Source: CAZBGQ01 sp964491515 (GTDB taxonomy: Bacteria; Patescibacteriota; Gracilibacteria; UBA1369; UBA12473). Taken from it: a stretch of DNA of 64,000 nt. Positions 7,584 through 16,514 of the stretch are shown here, piece after piece. Position 1 is the stretch's first letter. Each line of letters opens with the position of its first letter. The stretch covers positions 1 through 64,000 of the forward strand of contig CAZBGQ010000005.1 of assembly GCA_964491515.1 (NCBI GenBank). The letters run 5' to 3'. Under the pieces are notes generated by a model, which was not told the origin of the DNA, did not search any database, and saw nothing but the letters and a program-made list of their open reading frames with translations. The translations under genes were made by a program, and so were the position numbers.

Positions 7584-9968
7584 TCAACTGATTCTATAAA
7601 CTTCTTGACTATAATTGTCTGGATTCTGGGGGACAGGTATTCGGCTATAGTTTCCACTCCCGCTATCTGGGTTGTTTGCTTCAAAATCATCCATTTCACT
7701 TTCAATATCATAAGGCTCGCTGGTCATCCCTTCCACAGGAGGGCCAATATAAAGCCCTTGTGGATTTGTCGGGAAATGTTCTTCAATCATACGACTCGCA
7801 AATATACGTGCCTGAGTAAATGAAAGATCAGGATTCATTTCATAGGCTAAAGCAAAATAATAATCATAGGGATTATCAGAATCTTGTGACAGTTCATTGC
7901 TATGAATCAATTGATCATGTGGTTCAAAAGTAGTCGTTTCAGAATTTATGCCACTTGCTGAATAAATCATTACTCCCTGCAGGTCTTCATTCTGGGCAAA
8001 AACCTCCTGCATCTTCGCAACTTGCCACCCTCCACGACACGTATGCGAAAGAATCGTGATTTTGATTTTGTCAGCATACTTGTTTAATAATTCAGCCAGT
8101 TTGGTGGCATCTAAAGGGTGACCTCCAATCCCAATTTCCCCTCCAGCATATCCATGCGCCATGTACTCTAAAACAAACTCGGATTGGCCCTGGTCAATAG
8201 CGTCTTGGATGCTTTCTCCGATTAGTGCAAAAATCTGTTCAAGGTCCATATTCTCAACTTCTGCGACGGACAAATTATCGTGATCAACCCCATAATTTTC
8301 TGTGTAAATTGATTGTTTTCTTTGTAAGTCATCTTGATAAGTTTCGCGGGTGCTGTTTGGATAAGTCACAAGCAATAAGACACTGGCCTGTCCCTCTCCT
8401 GCTATGTCAAAAGCTGAATGACTACCTGTCTCATAAATTTCCGTCTCTTCCGGGTTGCGAGTTAATTCTTGTTCATAGGCAGTAGCAAGCAGTGCTTCAC
8501 AGTCTCCATCCTTCAATTCCTGTAAAGATAATTTAAACAACAATGGCATTTTGTTTGTTCCCTTAAAAGTATTAGTAAGAATCACTTGATCTGATTTGTT
8601 AATACCTACCGTCTCCAATGAAAGTCCCTTTTCATCATTAAATGAATTCAGAGAGTCACTAAAATCATCCCCTAGCAATTCATTCAAAATCATTCCTTGA
8701 TCATTGAAATTTAATCTACCAACTATTTCTCCCATGCAAAAACCAGCACCTTCCTCGTATATTTTTCGAGCAAGTTCTTGTTTCCGGCTCAGATCTAATG
8801 AATCAATCTTAGATTGGATATCTACTAAAGTAAGTGTGCTCAAATCTAAGTCATTAAATTCCGGTTCGTTGATAAGATGGCAAAAGGCAATAAAGGTATT
8901 GAGGGATGGAGCATATTTAGTATAGCCAATTTGCCTGAAGATAGTGTTAGGGCATTGAGTCAAAAGAGTAATCGCATTGGGGATTTTGTACAATTTAAGT
9001 GAATTATTTAGTGCTTCAGGAGTACAAGATTCTCCAGTGAAAGCAAGATATTGCTTAGCAAAAGAAATGAACTGATCTTTGTCAGAAATTTGTCCATCAA
9101 TCTGACCCAATATCGCAATGTCAGAAAGGTCTAAGTCATACGCTAATTCAACTCTTAACAAATCAATGAAAGCAGTAGGGATTTCTTGGGAACTAGCAGC
9201 TAAAGCCATGGCTTCATCGAGTAGGCCAATATTTTCATCCAAAGAAAATCCCAAAGTCTCGAGTTCTTGAATGAATTGTAATTGTGGTTCCGATAGTTCT
9301 TGATACTTCCCTCTGAATTGTAATTCTCCTGCGGTTTTCATATCAGTTAAATATATCGAGCCGTGAGATTCCACTACCTTGAAAAGTGAGAATCCACCAC
9401 TTGTAAAAGCTGATTCACTACCTAAGGATATAAGCTTTAGGGCGGCTAACTGATTGTCATCAAGAGAAGTGATTAATGGTGAATCGGGATTATAGCCTTG
9501 ATCATCAAGAAACGTTCTCAAAATTTGAGGTAACTGATCTGTTGAAATCGTCCTCATTTCTAATCCTTCAGGGATATCGGATTGCTCTTCAGCTTCAAGC
9601 TGTTGATCAATGGAAAAATCACCCGTAATATCATCCAAATCACCCTGTAAATCTGTGATCATAGATGCTGCTTCTTCAAGCAGCATAAGCGCATCTGGAT
9701 TGTCATTATAATCAGCTTTTAATGTTTCGACTCGATCACTTAACTGAGTTAGATTAGTTTGAATATCAAAACTCTCATCTTGAATGGCCTCACTAACTGT
9801 GGCGTATTTCCTATCTAAACTAACAATAGTTGATTGCAATGCTTCCGGAGTTTGTATGTCTTCCGGAGAAGCTTCTGTCTCGGAAGCAGATTCGGGGAGT
9901 TCAGGCATTTCTCTAAAAAGTAATCTTTGCGATTCATTTTTCTTAAAATGGATACATGTAAAAAACAT
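7584..9968 (-). CDS. Caspase-like cysteine protease (clan CD) with long helical N-terminal region
   Basis: This is a 794-residue protein. Residues 528-760 form a caspase-hemoglobinase fold: strand VLLLVTYPNS, the catalytic His in EYMAHGYAGGE (His605) and the catalytic Cys in ITILSHTCRGGW (Cys644). The HTCRGG sequence resembles the caspase QACRG motif, and the 39-residue His-Cys spacing fits. The first 520 residues are acidic and helical with no recognised domain and probably regulate or target the protease. No signal peptide is convincing. The ATG at 9968 directly abuts the stop of the upstream small gene, so the two form an operon; a second ATG at 9908 (MPELPESAS) is an alternative start. 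Substrates are unknown. Confidence 0.75.
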   Translation of the reverse strand: MFFTCIHFKKNESQRLLFREMPELPESASETEASPEDIQTPEALQSTIVSLDRKYATVSEAIQDESFDIQTNLTQLSDRVETLKADYNDNPDALMLLEEAASMITDLQGDLDDITGDFSIDQQLEAEEQSDIPEGLEMRTISTDQLPQILRTFLDDQGYNPDSPLITSLDDNQLAALKLISLGSESAFTSGGFSLFKVVESHGSIYLTDMKTAGELQFRGKYQELSEPQLQFIQELETLGFSLDENIGLLDEAMALAASSQEIPTAFIDLLRVELAYDLDLSDIAILGQIDGQISDKDQFISFAKQYLAFTGESCTPEALNNSLKLYKIPNAITLLTQCPNTIFRQIGYTKYAPSLNTFIAFCHLINEPEFNDLDLSTLTLVDIQSKIDSLDLSRKQELARKIYEEGAGFCMGEIVGRLNFNDQGMILNELLGDDFSDSLNSFNDEKGLSLETVGINKSDQVILTNTFKGTNKMPLLFKLSLQELKDGDCEALLATAYEQELTRNPEETEIYETGSHSAFDIAGEGQASVLLLVTYPNSTRETYQDDLQRKQSIYTENYGVDHDNLSVAEVENMDLEQIFALIGESIQDAIDQGQSEFVLEYMAHGYAGGEIGIGGHPLDATKLAELLNKYADKIKITILSHTCRGGWQVAKMQEVFAQNEDLQGVMIYSASGINSETTTFEPHDQLIHSNELSQDSDNPYDYYFALAYEMNPDLSFTQARIFASRMIEEHFPTNPQGLYIGPPVEGMTSEPYDIESEMDDFEANNPDSGSGNYSRIPVPQNPDNYSQEVYRIS

Positions 9969-10163
9969 CTAATTCAATTTATTAATATCTCCCTCTAAAC
10001 TTGAAAGATCCTCAGACTCTGACAAAGTAGATAATTTTTCTTCAATTTTATTTATAGTCTTTTTTTTACGCTTCAATGCTGAAAAGATAGTTTCAGCCTT
10101 ACATAAATTAGATTTCTTTTCTTCACATTTCCTGCGCAAAATTTGAATATCGTCATGAGCCAT
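9969..10163 (-). CDS. Small coiled-coil protein
   Basis: This is a 64-residue protein from the ATG at 10163 (MAHDDIQILRRKCEEK). That start is chosen because AAAGGA lies 8-9 bases upstream on the minus strand, one of the few good ribosome binding sites here; the longer frame adds an unlikely hydrophobic stretch. It is nearly all charged helix with heptad-like spacing, so a coiled coil is expected. The stop abuts the start of the caspase-like gene, which suggests translational coupling and perhaps a partner or inhibitor role. No family was recognised. Confidence 0.55.
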   Translation of the reverse strand: MAHDDIQILRRKCEEKKSNLCKAETIFSALKRKKKTINKIEEKLSTLSESEDLSSLEGDINKLN

Positions 10164-10279
10164 AATGATCCTTTTAAATCTTATAATTATACAGAAAATA
10201 ATGGAATTTATCAATCGAAACCCAAGAAGCACACATAGAATGGGAGAATGAACTAAAGTCTAAATGTCTGCCCACTTTC

Positions 10280-13200
10280 TCAAGATCTCTTTCTTCGTTT
10301 TTTCGGAGCTCTCTTTCCCATTGCTTTCTTTCGAGCCAAATAATCAAGATGCTTAACGTGCATCCAAAATCTTTCCAAAAGCCAAGCAGAAGCATTGTTC
10401 AACGCAAGACATTCATTTCGGCCATGGGCGACACCCGTGATTACTTTGCCATCATCAATAGTCAGATCAAGTGAGCACTTAATGACCGTTTTTGAATTTT
10501 CATTTTCCTCATCAACTCTCTCGACCTCATAGGCCGGCTCGGAGATAGACATGCCATGCTGGGTGGCTAGAAGGGCGGCTTTCCTAGAAAAGATAGGCGC
10601 GCCGCGGTAGGCTGGAACTAGGTGTCTTAACATGTATTCTGTGACTTCTTGCAATGCAAATTTAGCAGATCCAGAAGTAGCCGTTTTCCGAATGACATCT
10701 CCTTCAGCGGTGGTGATTTCACATTCGTATCTCACGCCCCTTCGCTTTTTGCCAACGTTGAAAACGGGATGATATTTAGGAGCCCCGTGGCCTTGTTGCT
10801 GACAAACCAATTGAAGTTCCTTTACAGGCTCAGTCAATGCTAGGAATCCGAGGGGAATGATTTCATTGTCTTCGATTTCTTCCGGGATTTTTGGCAGGTC
10901 ATCTGGCAATAAATCAGGATGAGAAGCCGCAATCCGCTTCAAAAGTTCTTGAGCAGCAACATTCATGGCAATACGTTCTGATTCAGTTTCAACGGATGCG
11001 GAAGTGGTATGAAATACCTCGCCTCGGACTTCAGCGGTAGCTTTCACGAGGATCCTGAAATGCTGATTGCCAAACGTAAAAATGGAAGTATCAGTATCTG
11101 CAAGTTGAGTGAGCAATCCTAGTGGAGTGGAAGGATCTCTTTTGTCTCTAGTGAGAGCTTGTCGATCAGCCGATGATTCAAAAAATTCAGGAAGTTGTTT
11201 GAGGATTTTCTCTGCAGCAATATCAATGGCTTCATGATTTGAGAAGTCTGATTTTCCGGTTGCTGTGACTTCCTTATCTCCAATTTTAATCGTAACCCGA
11301 TAGACATTGGTCCATACTTCCTCAGTGAGGGGCTCAGGCCATCGATTTTTACGGCAAACTCTCATGAGCTGAGTGATTGGACGAAATTCAGTCTCTACAT
11401 CAATGGATCGCTGGCGGGGGCGGTTAAAATTTAGGTTATTCAAAACTCGATTTCTCCATTTTCGTCGTCTCGTCTCCCAGATTGCAGCCTCCGTCATTTC
11501 TTCTATCCCAAGATCGCGTCGTATCACGTGAAGCGCATGGCCAGCGGCAAGATTAGTGGCACGTCCTGCATGATCCATTGGGCGATCACCAACAATTGGC
11601 GCTGGAACCGCAGTCATACCATGGATGACAGTTGTGTGAGTTTGACTGCCTTCGGGACCCTCGGGGATTTTAACAAATTGAGGAGTTCCTAGACCACCAA
11701 CACTTGAGGTAATATGAAGTAAATCAGCTGCCATTGGATCAACTTCTGTGGGGGGCTCTTCCGGGAGCTCAAATGATTTAGGATGTGGACATTGAACCGG
11801 AGATTCAACAACCTCAGTTGGTTCTTTCGCGCTAAGTAAGGTGCCCTGAATAAAATGCTCCCAAAACAATAAAGCCGAGCGATCCGCTGCTACATTGGCT
11901 GACGTGAGATGGAGTTTTTGAGGGATAGTAAAAATTTCTCCATCAATTGAAGCAGTGACCCATGCCTGCCAACTATAGTCCCCAGGAACAAGTTTAAAGT
12001 CAATTGAGTCCCAATCCTCATTTTTGCGGAGACTCATTCTTAAGAATTGGTAGGGATCTCTGTATTTGACTCTTTTTAAGCATTTCATTCGAATATCTTT
12101 CCATCCTGGAGCCCCATAACGTGGTGCGCCTAGGATAGAAATTTGATCTTCAGCGGAATCTAAGCTGCCTCCGTCAAGACGGCAATGGATTTCTTGAGAT
12201 ACATGGGCTGGGGGAGTGTCTAGTTTAGCAACGAGCTCAACAAGAACTCTGAAGTCACGAGTAGAAACAAACTCAAAGGATGCAGTCTCATCATCAATTA
12301 GCTTTTGCATACGACGCTGAGCATTCTTTTCATAAAATTCACCGCGTCCAGTTTCAGCCAATGTTAGGTAGTTTCCAAGCAAGGTTAGATCCTCTCTAGA
12401 ATATGGAAACGGTTCACCCCTCAAAAAGGCGCTCACATTACACATATTCACAAAAGCAGAAGCATCACGAAGGGGATTGCTAAAAACAGCATAGGCTTTT
12501 CGATTGAGACCGAAATGTCCACGAGGTTTAGGAGAATAACTATTCTCGAATTCTAGGTCAGAAAAAATAGCCTTCAAATTACGAATAGTTCTTGGGTGCT
12601 CAGGATCCTTTCTGAAGGCACTAACCACTCGACGCTGGAAGCCGGTTGTAGGGATTGGTTGCTGATTGAGATGCAGTACCGGTATCTTATGCGCACGAGC
12701 AAAGGCAGTAACTTCGGTATTGAAAAAGATCATGAGCCGAGCAATGGCATCCTGCACTCCCAGATTCTCTTTTACCGGAACATGGTTTGAATCTTGAAAC
12801 AACTCTGTCAGGAGTTTCCTATTTCCCTTAAGCACCCTGGAAATAGCATTAACCCCTCTCATTAATTCATGATAATTATCAGAAGGATCTCCGCTGGCAG
12901 CCCGGGCGCGTCGAAGATCTATATCCTCCTCAACCTGAGACTGTGTTAGTGATAGCTGGTCTAGCTCAACCGTTCCTGTGGCTTCATCAAATTTTAGTAA
13001 GGCTGAAAGAGTAGGATACCAAAAATCATCCTTGGCAATGAGGCTTAGATCTTCCAATAGTCGCTCTGGTAAGATCGGCCGGCGCTCTTGCTCTGCCGTA
13101 TAGTGAGGCTTTCCACGTGCGAGTAATTCTCGAACAAGCCGACCTGCAGTCGACAAGTGACCCGGGTCAACAACATCTATGGAAAACTGGTCGCCACTAA

Positions 13201-13375
13201 TGTGAAATCCATCTTCCCGAAGCCTAGTATGTCTATGGTCTAGAGGAACCGTCGACTGTGTTGGACGATCAGAATCCCTTTTTCCATGGGTCAATACTTG
13301 AGCAATTTCAGGGTCAAGATCCTCAGGGAATTCTCCGGGATCACCAACGTAGGCAGGATTCAGAATTAAGGACAT
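10280..13375 (-). CDS. RNase II/R (RNB) family-like protein with multiple C-terminal dsRBD-like modules
   Basis: The protein has 1031 residues from the ATG at 13375; the longer TTG frame starts inside the -35 box. Residues about 60-330 follow the RNB ribonuclease domain. RRPILPERLLEDLSLIAKDD matches the MLPExLSxxLCSL segment. LMIFFNTEVTAFARAHKIP matches the FMxxANxxVAxxL segment. YSPKPRGHFGLNRKAYAVFS then NPLRD matches the YSxxNxGHFGLxxxxYxHFTSPIRR segment. The four-aspartate active site (DxxxxxDxDD) is not obvious; only KRDSDRP lies in that place, so catalysis may be altered or lost. After it come repeated dsRNA-binding-like units at about 440-510, 666-730, 750-816, 841-919 and 930-1003. They share a P-x-x-L start, a beta hairpin and an AA-x-x-x-L helix. 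A lysine/arginine tail ends the chain. An RNA-binding or RNA-decay role is inferred. Confidence 0.75.
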   Translation of the reverse strand: MSLILNPAYVGDPGEFPEDLDPEIAQVLTHGKRDSDRPTQSTVPLDHRHTRLREDGFHISGDQFSIDVVDPGHLSTAGRLVRELLARGKPHYTAEQERRPILPERLLEDLSLIAKDDFWYPTLSALLKFDEATGTVELDQLSLTQSQVEEDIDLRRARAASGDPSDNYHELMRGVNAISRVLKGNRKLLTELFQDSNHVPVKENLGVQDAIARLMIFFNTEVTAFARAHKIPVLHLNQQPIPTTGFQRRVVSAFRKDPEHPRTIRNLKAIFSDLEFENSYSPKPRGHFGLNRKAYAVFSNPLRDASAFVNMCNVSAFLRGEPFPYSREDLTLLGNYLTLAETGRGEFYEKNAQRRMQKLIDDETASFEFVSTRDFRVLVELVAKLDTPPAHVSQEIHCRLDGGSLDSAEDQISILGAPRYGAPGWKDIRMKCLKRVKYRDPYQFLRMSLRKNEDWDSIDFKLVPGDYSWQAWVTASIDGEIFTIPQKLHLTSANVAADRSALLFWEHFIQGTLLSAKEPTEVVESPVQCPHPKSFELPEEPPTEVDPMAADLLHITSSVGGLGTPQFVKIPEGPEGSQTHTTVIHGMTAVPAPIVGDRPMDHAGRATNLAAGHALHVIRRDLGIEEMTEAAIWETRRRKWRNRVLNNLNFNRPRQRSIDVETEFRPITQLMRVCRKNRWPEPLTEEVWTNVYRVTIKIGDKEVTATGKSDFSNHEAIDIAAEKILKQLPEFFESSADRQALTRDKRDPSTPLGLLTQLADTDTSIFTFGNQHFRILVKATAEVRGEVFHTTSASVETESERIAMNVAAQELLKRIAASHPDLLPDDLPKIPEEIEDNEIIPLGFLALTEPVKELQLVCQQQGHGAPKYHPVFNVGKKRRGVRYECEITTAEGDVIRKTATSGSAKFALQEVTEYMLRHLVPAYRGAPIFSRKAALLATQHGMSISEPAYEVERVDEENENSKTVIKCSLDLTIDDGKVITGVAHGRNECLALNNASAWLLERFWMHVKHLDYLARKKAMGKRAPKKRRKRS

Positions 13376-13403
13376 AGTGGGTTTTAAATCTACAAAGAGG
13401 AGA

Positions 13404-13432
13404 ATGGTACAACTTAATCTTATTTCTGTCAA
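13404..13432 (-). promoter_or_regulatory. Predicted promoter for the RNB-dsRBD gene
   Basis: Minus-strand -35 TTGACA (13427-13432), 17-base spacer, -10 TACCAT (13404-13409), 28 bases before the ATG. Confidence 0.5.
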
Positions 13433-13490
13433 TAGGTTGTGCCAAATTGGTCCACTGCTGGAAGAAGGGGACCTATCGAGTTATTGCTTG

Positions 13491-15668
13491 TTAAGCAGCC
13501 TTCTCGTAAATCTTCACCATGCTGTCGATGTGTCGAAACTGGCGTGGCATGTCTGGGCGAATGAGAATAGGACGTAAATCAAATCGGTTCGCATCCGGAC
13601 TGTAGCTTTCAGCGTGCACGGCAGGAGTAAGCACCGGGAGTTTATGGCGGTTGATGATCTGTCGGCGAAAGAATTTTTTAACTTTTATGGCAATCTCTGC
13701 AATTGGCATATTCATATCTGAGCCTGGACCCCACTCATTCACAAGGTGTTCAAACATACTGGCAGGACCCATGCGTTTTTCCTTTCGTAACTTGCCAAAA
13801 ATGCTGGCCTCAACGTAAGTGATTCCCATGTCTTCCTCATCAGTCTGAGGGGCTTGTCCTTCAAGGGGCTGCAATTCAGCTGTGGGCGCCGCGGCAAGGA
13901 CATCTATCAATGTATGATAGCCGAACGTTTCAGCTGCATACGCCAAGAATGATCGAAGATCCATCTTATTGAGACCTCCAATTGGATTCAAGTCGCCGGA
14001 CGAACAGTCGTATTTTGTCATGTAGCCCATGAGAGCTTCATCCACATTGGCACTACTGAGAACAAGCATAAATCCTTGGCGCCCCTTACTTGTCTGATAG
14101 AGCTGAGCAATGTAGTAGGAGAGCATCATTCGGATACGGGCCTGAATATTTTGCAGTGCAAGGTCTTCAGCTCTTGTCCCTCCTTGGCTCTCAAATTTAG
14201 GGTCAATACCAAGTACTTCCATTATGGTTTGGCGATAGGCTTCAACTTCAGGGCTGATATCGGCATCATAATGATCGGCACCAATTTCGCTAGAAAGATT
14301 TTTTGCGCGTTCCTTGGTCTCATCTGAACTTGTGCCCTCATTTCCCATAAAGGTTGTGACGAAAATTCGTCCCGCAATATCCTGGGGATTTGTGGGTATA
14401 AAATCTGGATCTTTAACAATTTTCTGAAGGTCACTTAGAACGTTAGTGTTTCCTTCTTGAATTTCTTCAAAAACCATATGACACATGGATCCAACAATGG
14501 AACCTGTAGAGGAACTGTCTACACCCCCAGAAAGAGGAAGAAAGAATCCCGACGCACCAGAGCGACGAAGGTAGTCCCAAAGCCATAAGGCAGGACCTTT
14601 GGCGATTTCTTCTTCAGGGGAGAGGAGGGTTGGATCAATAGATTTTGCTGGGCTTTGAGATAGATCATCAGTGCCCATCTTGAATTCAATGTCCATGTCT
14701 CGTCTGATGTTGATTCTAGGAAACGACTGAGTCGCATCAGCTTGAATTCCAAGGCTGCGGATGCTCCCACGCTCAGATTGAACTGCCTCAAAATCAACCA
14801 CCGCCGTGAGAGTTTGAACCTCCTTTAAGGAAAATTGATCTCCTTGAGCAACAAGCTGCCCATTAGCGGCGATCATAGAAGATCCATCAAAAAGAAGTCG
14901 CCCCCCATCACAACCAGACAAGTTAGAATAAGCATAAACGCCTGAGGCTTGGGTAACGAGCCTTACACGATCCTGAAGCTTCCGAATCTGCCAGTGAGAT
15001 CCTGAACTGTTTCCTAGCATCTCAGCTCCATCCAAGCCCAAATCAATCCCTGGGTTACGTGGAGCAAACATCTCTTCGCACTTTTCAGCGCCAAGCACAG
15101 TATCCTCAGTTTCAATAATAAAATCCCCAATTGGTACATTATCTTGCTCAGTCACAGCGCGCAAAAGAGGAGGAAGTCTAAATGATTCCACTTGTCGATC
15201 TTTACTCCATGAAGTGAACCATCGAGGCTCACGGTAGTTCCCATCATCTGCCAAAATCTTCTTAGGTCGTATGCCAACAATTTTCTTATTCAGAACAAAC
15301 ACATCACAGTTATAGCGAACTCCTTGGTGCATGATGGGCATTCCAATGCTACACAAAATATCCTCCGTCACACCAGAGTGCAAAATTTCTGCAAGCACCT
15401 CACCAGAATGAGTGAGAGTATCCGGCTCATAAAAATAATCGTCACAAGAATACCCGGTGACTTCCAGCTCAGGCCCAAGTCGGTATCGAGCTCCCGCAGC
15501 CTTGGCCTGCTGAATGGATTCAATGATTCGATCACGATTCCCATCAAAATCCATGGCCCATTGATTGAGTGTGGACACTGCAATGAGAGCCTGACGACGA
15601 GTGGTCTGGGGAATATCAAATTCAGCATAAAGATCGTCGGCTTGCTCGGGACATGAGGGCATGGGCAT
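13491..15668 (-). CDS. nadE: Glutamine-dependent NAD+ synthetase
   Basis: This 725-residue enzyme makes NAD+ from deamido-NAD, ATP and glutamine in the cytosol. The N-terminal nitrilase-type glutaminase carries the catalytic set: Glu in GPELEVTGYSCDD, Lys in RPKKILADDGNYREP and Cys in GAEKCEEMFAP (about residue 197). The C-terminal synthetase has the ATP-pyrophosphatase loop LPLSGGVDSSS (about 378-388) and PTAELQP. The length and the GNSSGSHWQIRKLQDR segment resemble the longer eukaryote-type NadE group rather than the short bacterial form. The ATG at 15668 (MPMPSCPEQ) is preferred over a TTG at 15734 that adds a tail absent from the family. Confidence 0.93.
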   Translation of the reverse strand: MPMPSCPEQADDLYAEFDIPQTTRRQALIAVSTLNQWAMDFDGNRDRIIESIQQAKAAGARYRLGPELEVTGYSCDDYFYEPDTLTHSGEVLAEILHSGVTEDILCSIGMPIMHQGVRYNCDVFVLNKKIVGIRPKKILADDGNYREPRWFTSWSKDRQVESFRLPPLLRAVTEQDNVPIGDFIIETEDTVLGAEKCEEMFAPRNPGIDLGLDGAEMLGNSSGSHWQIRKLQDRVRLVTQASGVYAYSNLSGCDGGRLLFDGSSMIAANGQLVAQGDQFSLKEVQTLTAVVDFEAVQSERGSIRSLGIQADATQSFPRINIRRDMDIEFKMGTDDLSQSPAKSIDPTLLSPEEEIAKGPALWLWDYLRRSGASGFFLPLSGGVDSSSTGSIVGSMCHMVFEEIQEGNTNVLSDLQKIVKDPDFIPTNPQDIAGRIFVTTFMGNEGTSSDETKERAKNLSSEIGADHYDADISPEVEAYRQTIMEVLGIDPKFESQGGTRAEDLALQNIQARIRMMLSYYIAQLYQTSKGRQGFMLVLSSANVDEALMGYMTKYDCSSGDLNPIGGLNKMDLRSFLAYAAETFGYHTLIDVLAAAPTAELQPLEGQAPQTDEEDMGITYVEASIFGKLRKEKRMGPASMFEHLVNEWGPGSDMNMPIAEIAIKVKKFFRRQIINRHKLPVLTPAVHAESYSPDANRFDLRPILIRPDMPRQFRHIDSMVKIYEKAA

Positions 15669-15823
15669 GAGTGATGATTTAAAGCTAAAACTAATACAGA
15701 GAATATTATTAGCATTTTGGCAAGGATGAGTCAATAGGTGTGATATGCTCGCTGTTGCGCAACGTATTCATCGGCTTTATGGCAAATAATAAATGCAGGA
15801 AATTTTTATGTTAAAATTAAATC

Positions 15824-16039
15824 ATGAAAAACCTTGGTCTAACTATTTTCTGGGTAAGTGTCGCCGCTTTGTTTGGGTATGGCATTTTCGAGCTCATAAG
15901 CAGTTTTTTCCTAAAAAGCGACGAACCTTTAATGATTAAACTTGGAATCACAGGTTTAATTCTTGGAATCTTACTCATGCTAATCTCACTCGTTTTTGAG
16001 CGAATTAGCGATAAAAAATCTGAACACTTCAAACTATGA
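15824..16039 (+). CDS. Small membrane protein with two transmembrane helices
   Basis: This 71-residue protein has two hydrophobic helices (about residues 5-27 and 38-59) joined by a short charged loop, and a charged tail ERISDKKSEHFKL. Its stop overlaps the next start as ATGA, so it is translationally coupled to the YbjQ-like gene. The family is unknown. Confidence 0.65.
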   Translation: MKNLGLTIFWVSVAALFGYGIFELISSFFLKSDEPLMIKLGITGLILGILLMLISLVFERISDKKSEHFKL

Positions 16040-16346
16040 TTATTTCAACAACCGACACCATTCCGAATAAAGAAATCAAAAAAATCCTAGGAATTGCCAA
16101 AGGAAATACAATCCGTGCCAAGCACATTGGGAAAGATATTTTGGCTGGCCTTAGAACGATTGTTGGTGGCGAAATCAAGGAATATGTTGAGGCCATTGGC
16201 GAAGCACGAGAGGAATCAATCAAAAGAATGATCGCAGACGCAGAAAAAATGGGTGCTGATGCCATCGTTAATGTCCGCTTCACAACCTCCCAAGTCATGA
16301 CCGGCGCCGCCGAACTCATGGTTTATGGGACAGCGGTTAAGTTGTA

Positions 16347-16347
<1 letters not shown>
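16036..16347 (+). CDS. YbjQ/UPF0145 family protein
   Basis: This 103-residue protein fits the YbjQ (UPF0145, putative heavy-metal-binding) family. It has the opening strand MIISTTDTIP, the central GLRTIVGGEIKEYVE, the helix AREESIKRMIADAEKMGADA and the strand IVNVRFTTSQVM. The length is normal for the family. Members form pentamers of unknown function. It is coupled to the preceding membrane protein. Its stop runs straight into an 11-base G run, next to a problem region in the assembly. Confidence 0.88.
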
Positions 16348-16501
<154 letters not shown>

Positions 16502-16514
<13 letters not shown>

